A stretch of 64,000 bases of DNA from Coffea arabica (taxonomy: Eukaryota > Streptophyta > Magnoliopsida > Gentianales > Rubiaceae). The stretch covers positions 14,960,001 through 15,024,000 of the forward strand of contig NC_092312.1 in NCBI RefSeq assembly GCF_036785885.1, in the 5' to 3' direction. Position 1 is the stretch's first letter. Each line of letters opens with the position of its first letter. The position numbers and the translations under genes are program-made. Positions 1 to 11,167 of the stretch are shown in pieces. The notes beneath the pieces are model-generated. The model searched no databases and was not told where the DNA came from. It saw only the letters and a list, made by a program, of their open reading frames with translations.

Positions 1-2234
1 TGGACAATCAATTTAGCAGTAGAGCCTTGCTTGCTAATTTGGCATGGTCTAACTTCAGACATATCAAGTGGGATTTTAAAGCGTGAATGCGCTGTTCTTC
101 CTCCAGGAAGAATAGAGGCTGCAACACCAGACGACGCCACAGCAATGGCTATATAACCTTGGGAGCGCAATGTGGCTAGAATTGAACGATAAAGAAATGT
201 TTTTCCGGTCCCACCAGACCCGTCAATGAAAAAACTTTTTCCCTCTGTCGAAAAAATCTGTTTCATAATTGTATCATAAGCAAATTTCTGTCCCATATTT
301 AGCCTTGAAGGCAAGAGCAGATCCTCTGCTGAAAACTGAATGTTTCTCTCTGCCTCAATTTCCTTTGTAATCTGTTGATCCGCTGTAGTTCGAAGATGAT
401 GAAAGACCAAGTGAAAATCATCTACTTTCTTACCTATTTGTTCTAGTAACTTATTGATCTCCTCAAGAGCAAGCATTCTGATGCAATCAGAATTGTTACC
501 AGTTAATGATCTATTCCTTTGAAAATCTCTTGACAGTTCACTTTCATACTTTTCCCACAGGCCTTTTGGATTTGATGGAGAACAGAAAGTTAGGATTGTA
601 GCAAATAAGCTTCTAAATGAAGAAGGCATCTGAAAAGTAGCAACTTCATCAAGAGTATCTTCAATATATGTATCAGATTGAAGTAATCCCATCTCAAAAG
701 CAGCTGATCTGTAGGAACTCATATGAACTCCATTAACAGTTAACAAATCATCAAAGGAAGTAGGTGCACGAACGTGAGTTAAAAGCAGTTTCAAATAATA
801 TCTTTCTCCCTCTGTAGGACTAACTGATACTAATCTTCCAATGACTCTTCGCTGCTTTCTTCGAGACCAACGTTTTTTAGCTGGTTTCCAGACAAAAAAC
901 TTAGGAAACTGCTTGTACAAGAACTTTAGATTCTGAACTTCTTTATTTGTTCGGTTCACATAAAAGTACTCAGTCAACATTGTTTTTGAGAAGTCGACAT
1001 CATTCACTAAATCAGCAAGATTAGTTTTGTTATGGAAAGAAATCATTTGCTCTCCAGGTAAATGAACCTGTAATGCATAAACACTTGGCGTCATCTCACT
1101 CAATTTAAAGCGAAAAATGCGCCAAAAAGCCTCTGCAGCAACAACCCAACCACCAGACTGAAAGTCTAAAATCTCATCAACATCTTCATGGCTGTTCTCT
1201 GAATGGATATGAAAGCTGACACGATCATGACCCTTATAAACATATTTGTAGAGATATTTGACTAACTTGACAGTTGAGCAGATCTCAACATTCAAATGGC
1301 AATCAAATAAAGCAAGCAAGTACGGATTGTATGGCACCACCCATCTATTATCCAACAAATGATTCCTCACTTTAACAGACCGACCGTTCATCTTTCTTCT
1401 ATAGTGAGGATATCCATCCTCTACATAAGTAGTGTAGTCATTGAAATCCTTTGGATAGTGATTCTTACACATACCATCTTTCATGCATACATTATCTTTT
1501 TTTAATGATCCACAAGGACCATGAATCATGTGTTTCATAACTAAAAAATACAAATGTCGCTGTGTAACTGGATCGGGTATTTCAGCAGAGACTATCATGT
1601 CATAAGCCTCAAGATTGAGTGGTTTATATTCTGGTTTTAAAATAACTAATATATGAGCATGAGGAAGACCTCTCTTCTGAAACTCAATCACATATACACA
1701 AGCAGCGACCTCACCAAATTTTTTTTTTTGTAATCTCAGCTTTTAGCAATTCCAACTTTGCTCTAAACACCCGTGTGACCAAATCTGGCCTGTCTTGAGC
1801 TTTTTCTCCATATTTTAAATTTTCTTGTATTTCTTTCCACATCCTATTACAAGTAATGGTAATAAATAGATCAGATTTACCATATCTCTGGACCAAAGAC
1901 ATAGCATCTATATACCTTCGTCTCATGTCCCTTGGACCACCAATAAAAGAAGACAGAAGATAAACCCGACGACCAATCTTACTACCTTCAGCCTGCCCAG
2001 TAGAGATGCTATCCACTGCACCTTTAAGAATTTCAGTTCTTATTTCCGTTTGTTTTTTCCTATGGTATTCAAGCCTAGAAATCTCAATCTTAACATAAAT
2101 ATCAACTGCAAATTGCTGCAATAATCGCCTCGTGTGCAAGATCATTGATCTATCGTCATCTCTAATCTGTAATTTATAGCAATAGTATTCTCTAGTAGAT
2201 ATAGTTTCTTGTTTGTTTTTCCCTTCCTCAGCAA
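1..2234 (-). pseudogene. Helitron RepHel, last visible exon: Rep nuclease domain and start of PIF1 helicase (one frameshift, truncated by window)
   Basis: RepHel nicks and joins element ends (HUH nuclease) and unwinds DNA (SF1 PIF1-type helicase). The reading begins after a splice acceptor near 2235 and contains the Helitron_like_N core. A frameshift lies in an A run (plus strand T11, about 1719-1729): the upstream frame ends in KKKIW-stop, while one A fewer would continue KKKFGEVAACVY. From 1713 to base 1 the frame is entirely open (over 560 codons). It includes GLPHAHILV near 1650, the tyrosine motif KYLYKYVYKG near 1260, the spacer region and Walker A GSGGTGKT near 205-230. The helicase continues past the left edge. 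The element is therefore close to coding-intact; the homopolymer slip may be real or a sequencing artefact. Confidence 0.85.
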
Positions 2235-3464
2235 CTATAGAGGGGAAAAAAAAGAAAAACTAAACAATTAGAAAATTAAAGACTAATTTATATATTGAAA
2301 TAATGACAGCAAAACAGTTAAGCATCCATAGACTATGTTGATAGATCTCAAGTGATAGTTATTATGCTATTGAGAAGAAGATAGCTTTCCAAGAATATTA
2401 ACATGTTGGATCTCATTGTTTGCTCTCTGATATATATATATATATATAGACATTAGCAAGCAACTAAGAAACAATAACATAACATTGTTATATGAATAAC
2501 AGCAAGCAAGAGGCTATATTATAGGAATGACACTAACATAAAAAATTGACATGAGACGTATATTATAGAACAACAAGAATCCTTGATTTTTGAATTTAGA
2601 TCTCATACTACGTCTTGGATTCTTGATTTCTGAATTTTGATTCCCCATCCATTTTTCTGTGCACTCTATCATTGTCTTGTTAAACAATTCCAAAATTCTC
2701 CTTCTTTCAACTGATTTATAATATTATTCTGCATTGCCTTCTAAAATGTGCTTTTGCTAGTGAATCAATTTACTTGATTGTGTCATACTAAAATAAAAAG
2801 TAGACCACCTTAATTTGGTTTTGGAGTTTGCAAAATATATAGGTATCATCAAGAATAAAACTGACAATTGGCTTCTATCTTCCAAGTTAAAGATTGTTTC
2901 AGGTATTTGAAATGGATGACAGTTATGGGAAGTGACAGAAGTCAAAGACCATGTATGTTAAAGATTTCACTGCATATAAACCTGATTTTTTTTGTGGCAG
3001 GATAAATTATATTTTACCTAAAGTGTCTGAAAGAATGAATTAGGGGCAAATATAAGTAGTTGTGGAGGATTTACAGTATTAAAGCATTGCATTTATTTTG
3101 CTTTCATACATGGGGGGAACGAATTTGCCTTGCTATAAAAAAGAACAAGCATTATTCCTTAGTAGATGCTATAAAAGAACTAAACACTTAAGATCAGAAA
3201 CCATATACTAATCAGCCTCCTAAGATGTTTATGAGTTTCAAGGAAAAACAATTGCTATAACAGATATTTTGGCTGCAGTAAAGCTAAATACTTGCTGTTT
3301 TTTACATCTTTACTGAATAGGCTTTCATCTAGACTCTAATATCTGTATAGACCAATTAATATCATTTTTTTCCCTAAAAGGTCTCTTTACCACCTAAACA
3401 TAAAACATCTGGCAATTCAACACAGAATAAAACAGGATGAATATAAAACCAGAAGCAATGATAC
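2235..3464 (-). other. Probable intron of RepHel gene
   Basis: The protein similarity stops at a minus-strand GTATCA donor near 3464 (after codons for DMENEG) and resumes after a TATAG acceptor near 2235 (VAEEGKNKQE, then the YYCYKLQIRDDD block). The 1.2 kb between is AT-rich, holds a (TA)n run at about 2430-2449 and has no coding signal that I can see. Confidence 0.6.
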
Positions 3465-4372
3465 CTTCATTTTCCATGTCAATAAGACCTGCAACACTTC
3501 TAATTTGAGAAACATCAGGAAGAGCATCATCATCAGATTCCTTCCTTTTTCTTTTATGAGGAATGGTGTTTCTTGGAATGCCATAGTGCCAGCCAGATTC
3601 ATCTCGAGGGAACAACAGTGGATATTGCAGTGAATCATAGCCAGCAAAATAATGTTGAATCCTATGACTTGAATTTGAATGAGTATACACTTGTGTATGT
3701 GCACTCTTGTCAAGGCTTTCATTATCTGTCTCAGTCCAAATAGCAGCAACTTCTGAAGAGGTTGGCATGTTATACAGACGCTGATCCAACCCGGGATTCG
3801 AATTAAGAAATATGTTATGATCGTCTAGATTAGGAAGGTTTCTTAAACTCTTAAAGAACCTAGTGTAAGGATTCTTGTCAAGAATACCCATCAAAAGTTT
3901 AAGAGTACTCTCACGCAACCTAGGAGAAATACCAAGTCTCTTTGAGACCTCCTCCTTTTGATCATAGAAATACAACTGAATACCAATAGGAGGGTGACCA
4001 TTAAACTATTCAAGAGATGATAGACCTGCCCCTGTACCCGAAAAGTGTAAACTCCCTGGCTATTTTTGGTCAAATTCTTATCATATTTTGCACCAAACGA
4101 TGTAAATGCAAGATTGTTGTTATAAGTACGAACATTCTTCCGAAAGTTAATGCATTCCTCGTCTGTACCAGAATAGAGCCGAAAAAGTTCATAAGGCATA
4201 ACAGGGATAACAACAGAAACCTCGCCTCCAGAACAGCAAAAACTCGGTGGCTCTAAATGGAATCGCTTAGCACCACAGTGTTCACAGTTGAGTGCATCAG
4301 GCAGTATCGATGATTCAGTCAGAATGTTGTTCAGACGAGGGTAGCTGCCCTTTCTAGCGCTTTTTCTTTTTC
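3465..4372 (-). pseudogene. Helitron RepHel, central exon (zinc-finger-like and N-terminal Helitron block, one frameshift)
   Basis: This exon encodes the N-terminal part of RepHel. A cysteine cluster of the form NCEHCGAKRF...FCC lies near 4220-4290. It is followed by a highly conserved block (RKNVRTYNNNLAFTSFGAKY, then GVYTFRVQGQVYH) and by FLNSNPGLDQR, WTETDNE, QVYTHSNSSHRIQHY and YPLLFP. The reading frame breaks near 4005: VYHLLNSL is followed in another frame by GHPPIGIQLYFYDQ. This fits loss of one T from a short run. The exon is bounded by a TCAG acceptor near 4373 and a GTATCA donor near 3464. A basic, acidic-patched segment (KRKRKESDDD) precedes the donor. The protein cannot be made as written because of the frameshift. 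Confidence 0.8.
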
Positions 4373-4510
4373 CTGAGTAAATAGATAACTATTAATCCCT
4401 CTAAACAAAAAAAAAGGTAAAAACAAAACAGGTAATGCAAGCCATTAGCATTTTAAGCTAGAACAAATTTGTAACATTAATTAAAACCAACCTGTATTCT
4501 GAAGCTGAGT

Positions 4511-5842
4511 ATTAACAAGAATTTGTTGTTTACAGCCATCCTTGGAGAAACAAGATGATTCAACATTGATTATACATGTTCCTTCCTCTACAAGGGAATG
4601 ATTGTGAACTGATACAAGAAGTACAAAAAACATTTTCTATAAGTTTTATAAAAAAAAGGTGGAAAAAAATAGATAGACAATTATTTCTTTAAAAGCATTA
4701 TTTTTTTTCAGAGGAGTATACCTTCAGGTATAGGATGATGATCAGTTGAAAGAACAGGTGAAGACAAGGTGCTTGACGATGCCTCGAGGCGTTGTGACAT
4801 ACTATCAAACAGATCAGCTAATTCACTATTACTGATAGTTGATCGTTCCAAGCAACCAGATGAATCAGCAATTAAACTATTGGGAGCTAATGCTAATGGA
4901 GATAATCCAGAAGCAGAACCACAAGCTTTCTGATTATTCTTAGAATTTCAAACTTTGCAACCAGAACGTGAAGGAACATCAGATGCAACTTTCATTTTTT
5001 TTTCACCAGACAACCCTGTCTTATTTTTGTTTTCTTCTGCTATAGAAAAACATCTAGAGGTCTCAGTAGATTGGACAGAAGTTGCTTTTTTCAAGCGTGT
5101 TCCTCTCGTCTACGCCTCAACAATTCATCCTTTTTTTCTTTTGGCATATTAGAATAACGTCTACGTTTAATAGCATTAACAAGAACTTGTTTCTTACTGC
5201 CATCCTTGGAGGAACAAGATGATCCAACATTGATTATACATGTTCCTTCCTCTATAAGGGACTGATTGTGAACTGATACAAGAAGGAGGGAAAAAATTGT
5301 CTATAAGTTTCACAAAAAAAAATGTAAAAGAATAGACAGGCAATTATTTCTCTAAAAGCATTATTTTTTTCCAGAGGAGTATACCTGCAGGTACAGGATG
5401 ATGATCAGCCGAAAGAACAGGCGAAGGTAAGGCGCTTGACGATGCCTCGAGGTGTTGTGTCATACTATCAAACATATCAGCTAATTCGCTATTACTGATA
5501 GCTGATTGTTCCACACAACCAGATGAATCAGCAATTAAACTATTAGGAGCTAATGCTGATGGAGATAATCCAGAGGCAGAACCACAAGGTTTCTGATTAT
5601 TCTTAGAAATTCGTACTTTGCAACCAGAATGTGAAGGAACATTAGATGCAACTTTCTTTGTTTTTTTTTGCAGCAGACAACACTGACTTATTTCTCTTTT
5701 CTTCTGCTATAGAAGAACATCTAAAGGTCTCAGTAGATTGGACAGTAGTAGCTTTCTTTCGAGCGTATGCCTCTCGTCTACGCCTCAACAATTCATCCTT
5801 TTTTTCTTCCAGCATATTAGAATAACGTCTACGTTTAATAGC
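4511..5842 (-). repeat. Tandem duplication, two units of about 664 and 668 bp, in the RepHel 5' region
   Basis: Unit 1 (4511-5174) and unit 2 (5175-5842) match along their whole length with scattered substitutions and small indels. Shared landmarks include attaacaagaa at each start, the block tgattatacatgttccttcc, the block cagaggagtatacctkcagg and cgtctacgtttaatagcatta at each end. On the minus strand each unit carries the same exon-like segments, among them a basic block (RRREAYARKK in unit 2). A shorter diverged third copy of the unit end lies near 5990-6075. Duplicated exons near a RepHel N-terminus are unusual. Confidence 0.85.
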
Positions 5843-5875
5843 ATTATGGTCCATCAAAGCAATACAGTCTAGCAC
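5642..5875 (-). CDS. Possible first coding exon of RepHel (basic N-terminus)
   Basis: A short open stretch starts with an ATG at 5875 and encodes a strongly basic, charged peptide (IKRRRYSNML, EEKKDELLRRRREAYARKK). Plant RepHel proteins often begin with such arginine/lysine-rich segments. It lies inside the second unit of the tandem duplication, on the same strand and upstream of the recognised RepHel exons. Splicing to the next exon could not be fixed. It may equally be a duplicated exon that is not used. Confidence 0.35.
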   Translation of the reverse strand: MLDCIALMDHNAIKRRRYSNMLEEKKDELLRRRREAYARKKATTVQSTETFRCSSIAEEKRNKSVLSAAKKNKESCI

Positions 5876-8398
5876 TACACAGGTTGTTTAAGAGATTAGG
5901 AAACAATTAGCCTGAAGGAAAACAGCTAGAAAGCATATATATTTCATTAATGCATCAATAACATTGCTCCTACAGAACCAATTCTCGTCCTAGCATATGT
6001 GTCTCATTTATGCCTCAATAATTCATTAATTTTTCCTTTCGACATAGTAGAATAATGCTCATACTTCAGGACATTATAATCCCAGGAAGAAAAATAACTC
6101 TAGCTTTTCACACACTAAATTAAAAGGGCATATAATAGCTAAACTAAGATAAACAGCCAGGAATAATGTAAATTATACAAATGCATGAATAATGTAACAG
6201 TTGGTGGTTAAATGACAGTAAGGAAAAAAATTACAGAAGAATAATACCTGACAGTCTTCCAAAGAGTGTTAAAGATCAGCGAAACACTTAAAATCAATCC
6301 TTAGCAGGACCCCTAAAATCACTCTGATGAGGAGAAAATAAGCTAGAACAAAAGTCCCATGCCTACCTTAACAAAAGTAAGAAACCACATGAGATTCCAA
6401 ATTTCAGATAATTATCAAGGAATAATTTTATTGATAATTAATTCTGGCTTAAAAAAAATATCCACAAACAATAAGAAACCACATGAGATTCCAAATTCCA
6501 TATAATTATCAAGAAATAATTTTATTGATAATTAATTCTGTCTTAAAAAAAAAGTATCCACAAACAACAGTTTTGCTATTTGTTTTCCGAAAATATATTG
6601 ACTCCTAAGCAACAACAGTCAGGACATTATTTCGAATATCATCAGTGGAAAAAGGTATAAAAAAAATAGAAAAAGAACAGTAAGCAAATGGCAGATTAAC
6701 TACAAGCAACTGAACAGCTTTTATAACACTCATAATGCAGCAACTAAAAAAAAAAGGAAAGCCATGACTACTATATTACGATGATTAACTTAGCCACATA
6801 AGCTAATCAGAAGGTAAAACTCCTCTAGTTCAATGCTTCTATGATAGAGCTCTTTACTTTCAGTATAGGAGATCTTACAATTATCTAACAAAGGTGCCAA
6901 ACAGACAAGAACAAAGCGTAAACTATATATTTATTTCAGTAGCATGTGGTAAACTATATAGGTAGCAACAACAAAATATTATGATCGAAAGAACAAAAAC
7001 TTCAAACAGAAACATACCAATATTCTGCAGAGAATGAGGTTGTCTCAAGAACAAAAAAAAAAAAAGGAGAGGCCTGAAGCTGTGGAATTCTAGTGTATAT
7101 ATATATATATACACATAAGGCAACTATAAAGAGTCGTTGTAGCCTCGTAATATTTCTCAGAATATACCAATTGAATCTGAAAAAAATCAGAAACAAACAA
7201 AAAGATTCAGTAGCCACTCAGCACAAAAATCAAGTCTGTATCTGTACCTATTGAAAAAGGTACAAAAGGATCATTGCTAGGCCACGACAATACGAAAAGG
7301 CATAGTGGAACTTAACAATCTGCAGCAAGGAGCATACCACTAAAGGGTAATTACAAGTGATAGAGTACCTGATTAGGATAGACAATAGTACAGGCCAGGC
7401 AACAAATTCACTTTTTTAGCCTGGACCACTTGTAGAATCAGCTCCACTTTGTCTATAAAAGGACATGTCCATTATTTGCGCAAGAATGGTACCAGGTGAG
7501 CTATTTCTTTTGAATCAGATACAAATAAATTTTGTTTGTATATGATCATAAACAACTTAAAAAAACCTTATATATTCTCTCATTCAGCGCCTCTTTTCAA
7601 CTGTCTCTTAAAGAAAAAATTCATAGTTTTATATTGCCTATCTAGACTTCTTTCATATGCCTCCAAAGCCAGTAAATTTCCATGAAATAATACAATAAAG
7701 TTTTAATGGACCTCCCCCCTAAGTAACTATTCCTGTGGTCCACCTCTGAACTTTCCTGAAAATTAGTACTTCGAAAATCATTTTCTTTCTAGAAGTTAAT
7801 GGCATAACACAACTACTTATCTAGTTTCATTGCTTTTATAATGCTATGTATGATTCACAACTCAGAGGACAAAGACCATGGAAGACACCCCTTGGTAGTA
7901 ACGAGTCTGCAAAATTGGACATAATTTCTAAGACTACGAAGGCAAATGTATTCAGTTTAACAGAAAGGAAATAAAGCTTCAAACATCATAGTAATGACAA
8001 CCGAATCTGAATTTTTTACTTTCTCTTCTTCAGAATAAATGCACCAGAAAATGATAGGTCAGGGAGCATGGTTCTAAGCCATTATAAAATAAAAAGAAAA
8101 CAAAAATAACACTAAAGAATATTACATTTGGTATACCCTTTCTAATGGACATGTCTATTACTTCAGCAACAGTGGCACAAGGTTAACTAAATCAGTCTTT
8201 GTTCACAACCATGACTAGAGCATTTAACACTGGATTAATATCCAAATATATACAGATCCAAAAAGAAACATAATCCATGAACCAACAACATTACACGTCC
8301 ACCATAACTCAACCTAAAATAAAGCCTAATGTCTTGTACATTGTAGTTCAAACAACCAAATACAAAGACTGGCAAATTAGATAAACATCTAAAAGACA
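5876..8398. other. AT-rich Helitron internal region without recognised gene
   Basis: About 2.5 kb between the RepHel and RPA-like genes. It contains a diverged third copy of the RepHel duplication end (5990-6075), a 93 bp tandem repeat (6381-6565) and a (TA)n run near 7097-7113. The short open frames here are low-complexity and show no domain. Confidence 0.6.
6381..6565. repeat. Tandem repeat, two copies of about 92-93 bp
   Basis: The block starting agaaaccacatgagattcca and running through ttttattgataattaattct to atccacaaaca occurs at about 6381-6472 and again at about 6473-6565, with few differences. The unit ends in an A run followed by tatccacaaaca. Confidence 0.85.
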
Positions 8399-10527
8399 TC
8401 AGCAAATATTGCTTCCAATTTCATCTGCGCCATAGACATCGACAATTGTATACGGAGCACCCTTAACAGCCCTGATTACATCGTTGGAATGCTTAACATA
8501 GCACAACAAGACTTTTCCCTCGAGTTCACTTGCAACACGATCAGTGAGGTGCACATTCTGTCGGCCAATTGAAAATAACAACTCATTGGCATAACACATA
8601 ATTGGTCACACAATATAATATTCCACTATCATATATAAGCCAAGGAAAAAGAAGTACCTCTTGCTCCGCTTGAAATAAGCGGTGAACACTAATACCAATC
8701 AACTTTTTAGCCTCATCCCCATGGCTACTGCATTCAAAGATCCAGTTTCATCCGTGATCACAAGAGTCACGCAAGCCCTAACATTACAAATTTATAAACA
8801 ATTCAGCAAAAAGAAAGAGCAAAAACAATAATTCCCTATATCAGACATCTATGGAAACAACACATAAAAAAATTTACAGTAACCAACATAAAAACATTAT
8901 ACCTTGGGTAAGTATAAATCTCTCGCCCACAATAACAGCACATGATCCCCCAATTCAAAGCAAAATCGTTAGGAAGATAACAATGTGGGCAGGCCAAGTT
9001 CCATAGGTTACCCATCCTATATTTAAGAGACACTTTACCCTTTATCCAAGCAGTCCCTATATCCTATAGGCAGCAACATATATAAAAATTTAAAATAGGT
9101 ATCAACTGATTTAGCTAACAAAACAGATAAGATTAGAGGGATAAAAAGCCACAGTCCCAGAAAAGTCAATAGCACACTCACAAATTTAGTTGCCTGAGAA
9201 ATCGATGAGATTGGACTTATATGATTAGAAGCAACCGGAGGCAACAATACACATGGGTTAGCATAACTCCGTTCATGAAGCATCCGAATCAATTGCGAAC
9301 TTTTAGCCTGGAACCTAAACAAAGTATAGTAATCAGTCAAAGACAATACATAATAAAGCCTAGAAGCAGAACAGGACACAACAAAAAAGGAAACAACTGC
9401 AAAACGTAAAAACAACAAACCACATCTGAAGATTTCTTGCTTGCTGCACATTTGGTGAAACCAATATAACAGATGAGGATTGAGTGGACAATGACAAATC
9501 TGAAAAGACATCGAGAAAGTACAGGCAAAGAGATCAACTACTGCTGTATTCAAACAACAAAACTTGCATGTATCAAAAAGCAAAAGGTAAGCAAAAACTA
9601 AAGAAACTTACAGCTATCTGCAATCACTCTAACCCTGATGCAGATTACAACCGGATTCTCTGCAATATTAGCCAGAATAGCAGTCCCCTCTAGGGCCTCA
9701 AACTCATTCCAAAGTGTCAATATAATAGGCTTCATGCTTCAATCACAGGGCCAAACAAACAAAAGTTATCAAATCAAATACAACCAGTACAAATAACAAG
9801 CAGAACAAAAATAAAATCGACACCTACTCATAATTAACAATTACATAGTCCCATGCAACAGATGGCCCCCCTTCAAAATAAACCTCCCTGGCAGGAAAGG
9901 CACAGAGAACAATTCCCATGACATATGCCAAGTTCCAAAAAAGATAAGTGAAAACCACAACATGCAGATATAGACGTATCCATTACATAGAAAACAGATT
10001 AATCAATAATGCATTACTTATAAACTTTTCTGTCTCAGCAACAGTGTGACAAGAAGAAATAGAGGCCAACGGAAAATAACATGGAAGTTTTGGAGCCTCT
10101 ATTTCAAATACTTCATCAAGCACAGTTTTGTCAGTCAAAACCCAATAATAGGGATAAGATCCAATAGGCACACAGTCAGGGATCTTATAAACACGAGCCT
10201 TGGATATACTATACTTTCTAAACAGCACAAGTAACTGGCTAACACAGTCAATGTTACCATCAATTGCAAGTGCAGTAACCTTCACGCCCTAAAAAAAATA
10301 AATGCACAGTCAGTGAAAGCATCAAGGAAAGTAAAACAACAGATTACCAGAAATTTATACCTGGAAATCACAAAAAACAAAATAGCGAAACTTTTTCGGT
10401 AAATCGCTTCCACAGGTTGTCTTTACATGCGATGCCTCAATAAGCTGAACTTGACACATCCAATGAACCATGCAAGAATCAACCTCCGGCACACGTAATA
10501 TCCCCTCAATATGTTCTGACCACATAT
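8399..10527 (-). pseudogene. RPA1-like (replication protein A 70 kDa subunit) gene of the Helitron, multi-exon, with one frameshift
   Basis: RPA1 binds single-stranded DNA; plant Helitrons often carry such genes, presumably to help rolling-circle replication. Exons are read on the minus strand between GT-AG sites. Exon 10361-10527 and exon 10018-10288 form a first OB fold (WMCQVQLIEA ... FRYFVFCDFQ, then VTALAIDGNIDCV). An exon near 9620-9733 gives ILTLWNEFEALEG, and one near 9430-9500 gives LSLSTQSSSVI. An exon near 8910-9060 carries a zinc ribbon with two CxxC pairs (ACPHCY ... MCCYCGREI). The last exons (8399-8790) give CVTLVITDETGSLNA and LFQAEQE. One base is missing in AVAMG|DEAKK near 8730, which breaks the last OB fold. 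The first exon is not found. Confidence 0.7.
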
Positions 10528-11038
10528 CTAACAAATAGGAATAAAGATAAAAACCAATTAGAAAGAGAGTATACCAAAAAGATGACAGCAACATACAATA
10601 AAAGCCACCGCAAATAAACATTGTATAAAAGCAAAAAAACACTAAACTTCAAAAGAGCACCAAACAAGACACAACCACAAAGCTAAAATTCCAAAAAACA
10701 GAAAACAATCACAGGCATGCCAGAAGCAAATGGAGCAAACAAAGCAAACCATAAAAAAAAATTTAAAAACAAATGGAAAAAGGAAAAACAATTTACAAAT
10801 TACAAAAGCACAATAACAAAGCAAAACAGATAACAATATGCTACCAAAGTAAAAAAGAAAAACAAATTGTCAATCAGAAACCACTAAAAAAAAAAGAAGG
10901 TAAAAGCAGCCTTACACTGAGAAAACAAAACACTAAGAAAACCAGACTTACAACCCCACATAAGAAAATACAAAGCAGAAACCTGGAAAAAAAAAGAAAA
11001 ACAGAAAGCTACAAAAAACAGAGAATAAAAAATAAATT
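10528..11038. other. A-rich region between RPA-like gene and LINE
   Basis: The plus strand is very rich in A with runs of 8-10 A. The long open frames on both strands here are lysine-only or phenylalanine/cysteine-rich products of this composition. No gene is supported. It resembles in composition the A-rich repeat on the far side of the LINE. Confidence 0.6.
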
Positions 11039-11167
11039 CAAAGAAAATATATATATTTTTTTTTGTCGAAACGTTAGCTTGTTTTATATATATAGAACTG
11101 TAAACTTTACAATATTTTGGACAAAGGTCCAATCAAAGGAACAAAATATCCTACGGATCACTGATGC

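Larger units (their letters stand above)
1..10640 (-). mobile_element. Helitron (rolling-circle transposon) with RepHel and RPA1-like genes, left part outside window
   Basis: Two gene sets seen together in plant Helitrons lie on the minus strand. One is a Rep-helicase (RepHel) gene from the window edge to about 5.9 kb. The other is an RPA1-like single-strand-binding gene at 8.4-10.5 kb. The RepHel motifs are read directly: an HAH nuclease motif, a KYLYKY tyrosine motif and a helicase Walker A of the form GSGGTGKT. Neither terminus (5' TC, 3' CTRR plus hairpin) could be assigned. The 3' end is outside the window; the 5' end should lie above 10.6 kb, possibly beyond the LINE that follows. That both genes belong to one element is inferred from orientation and family knowledge. 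Confidence 0.8.
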
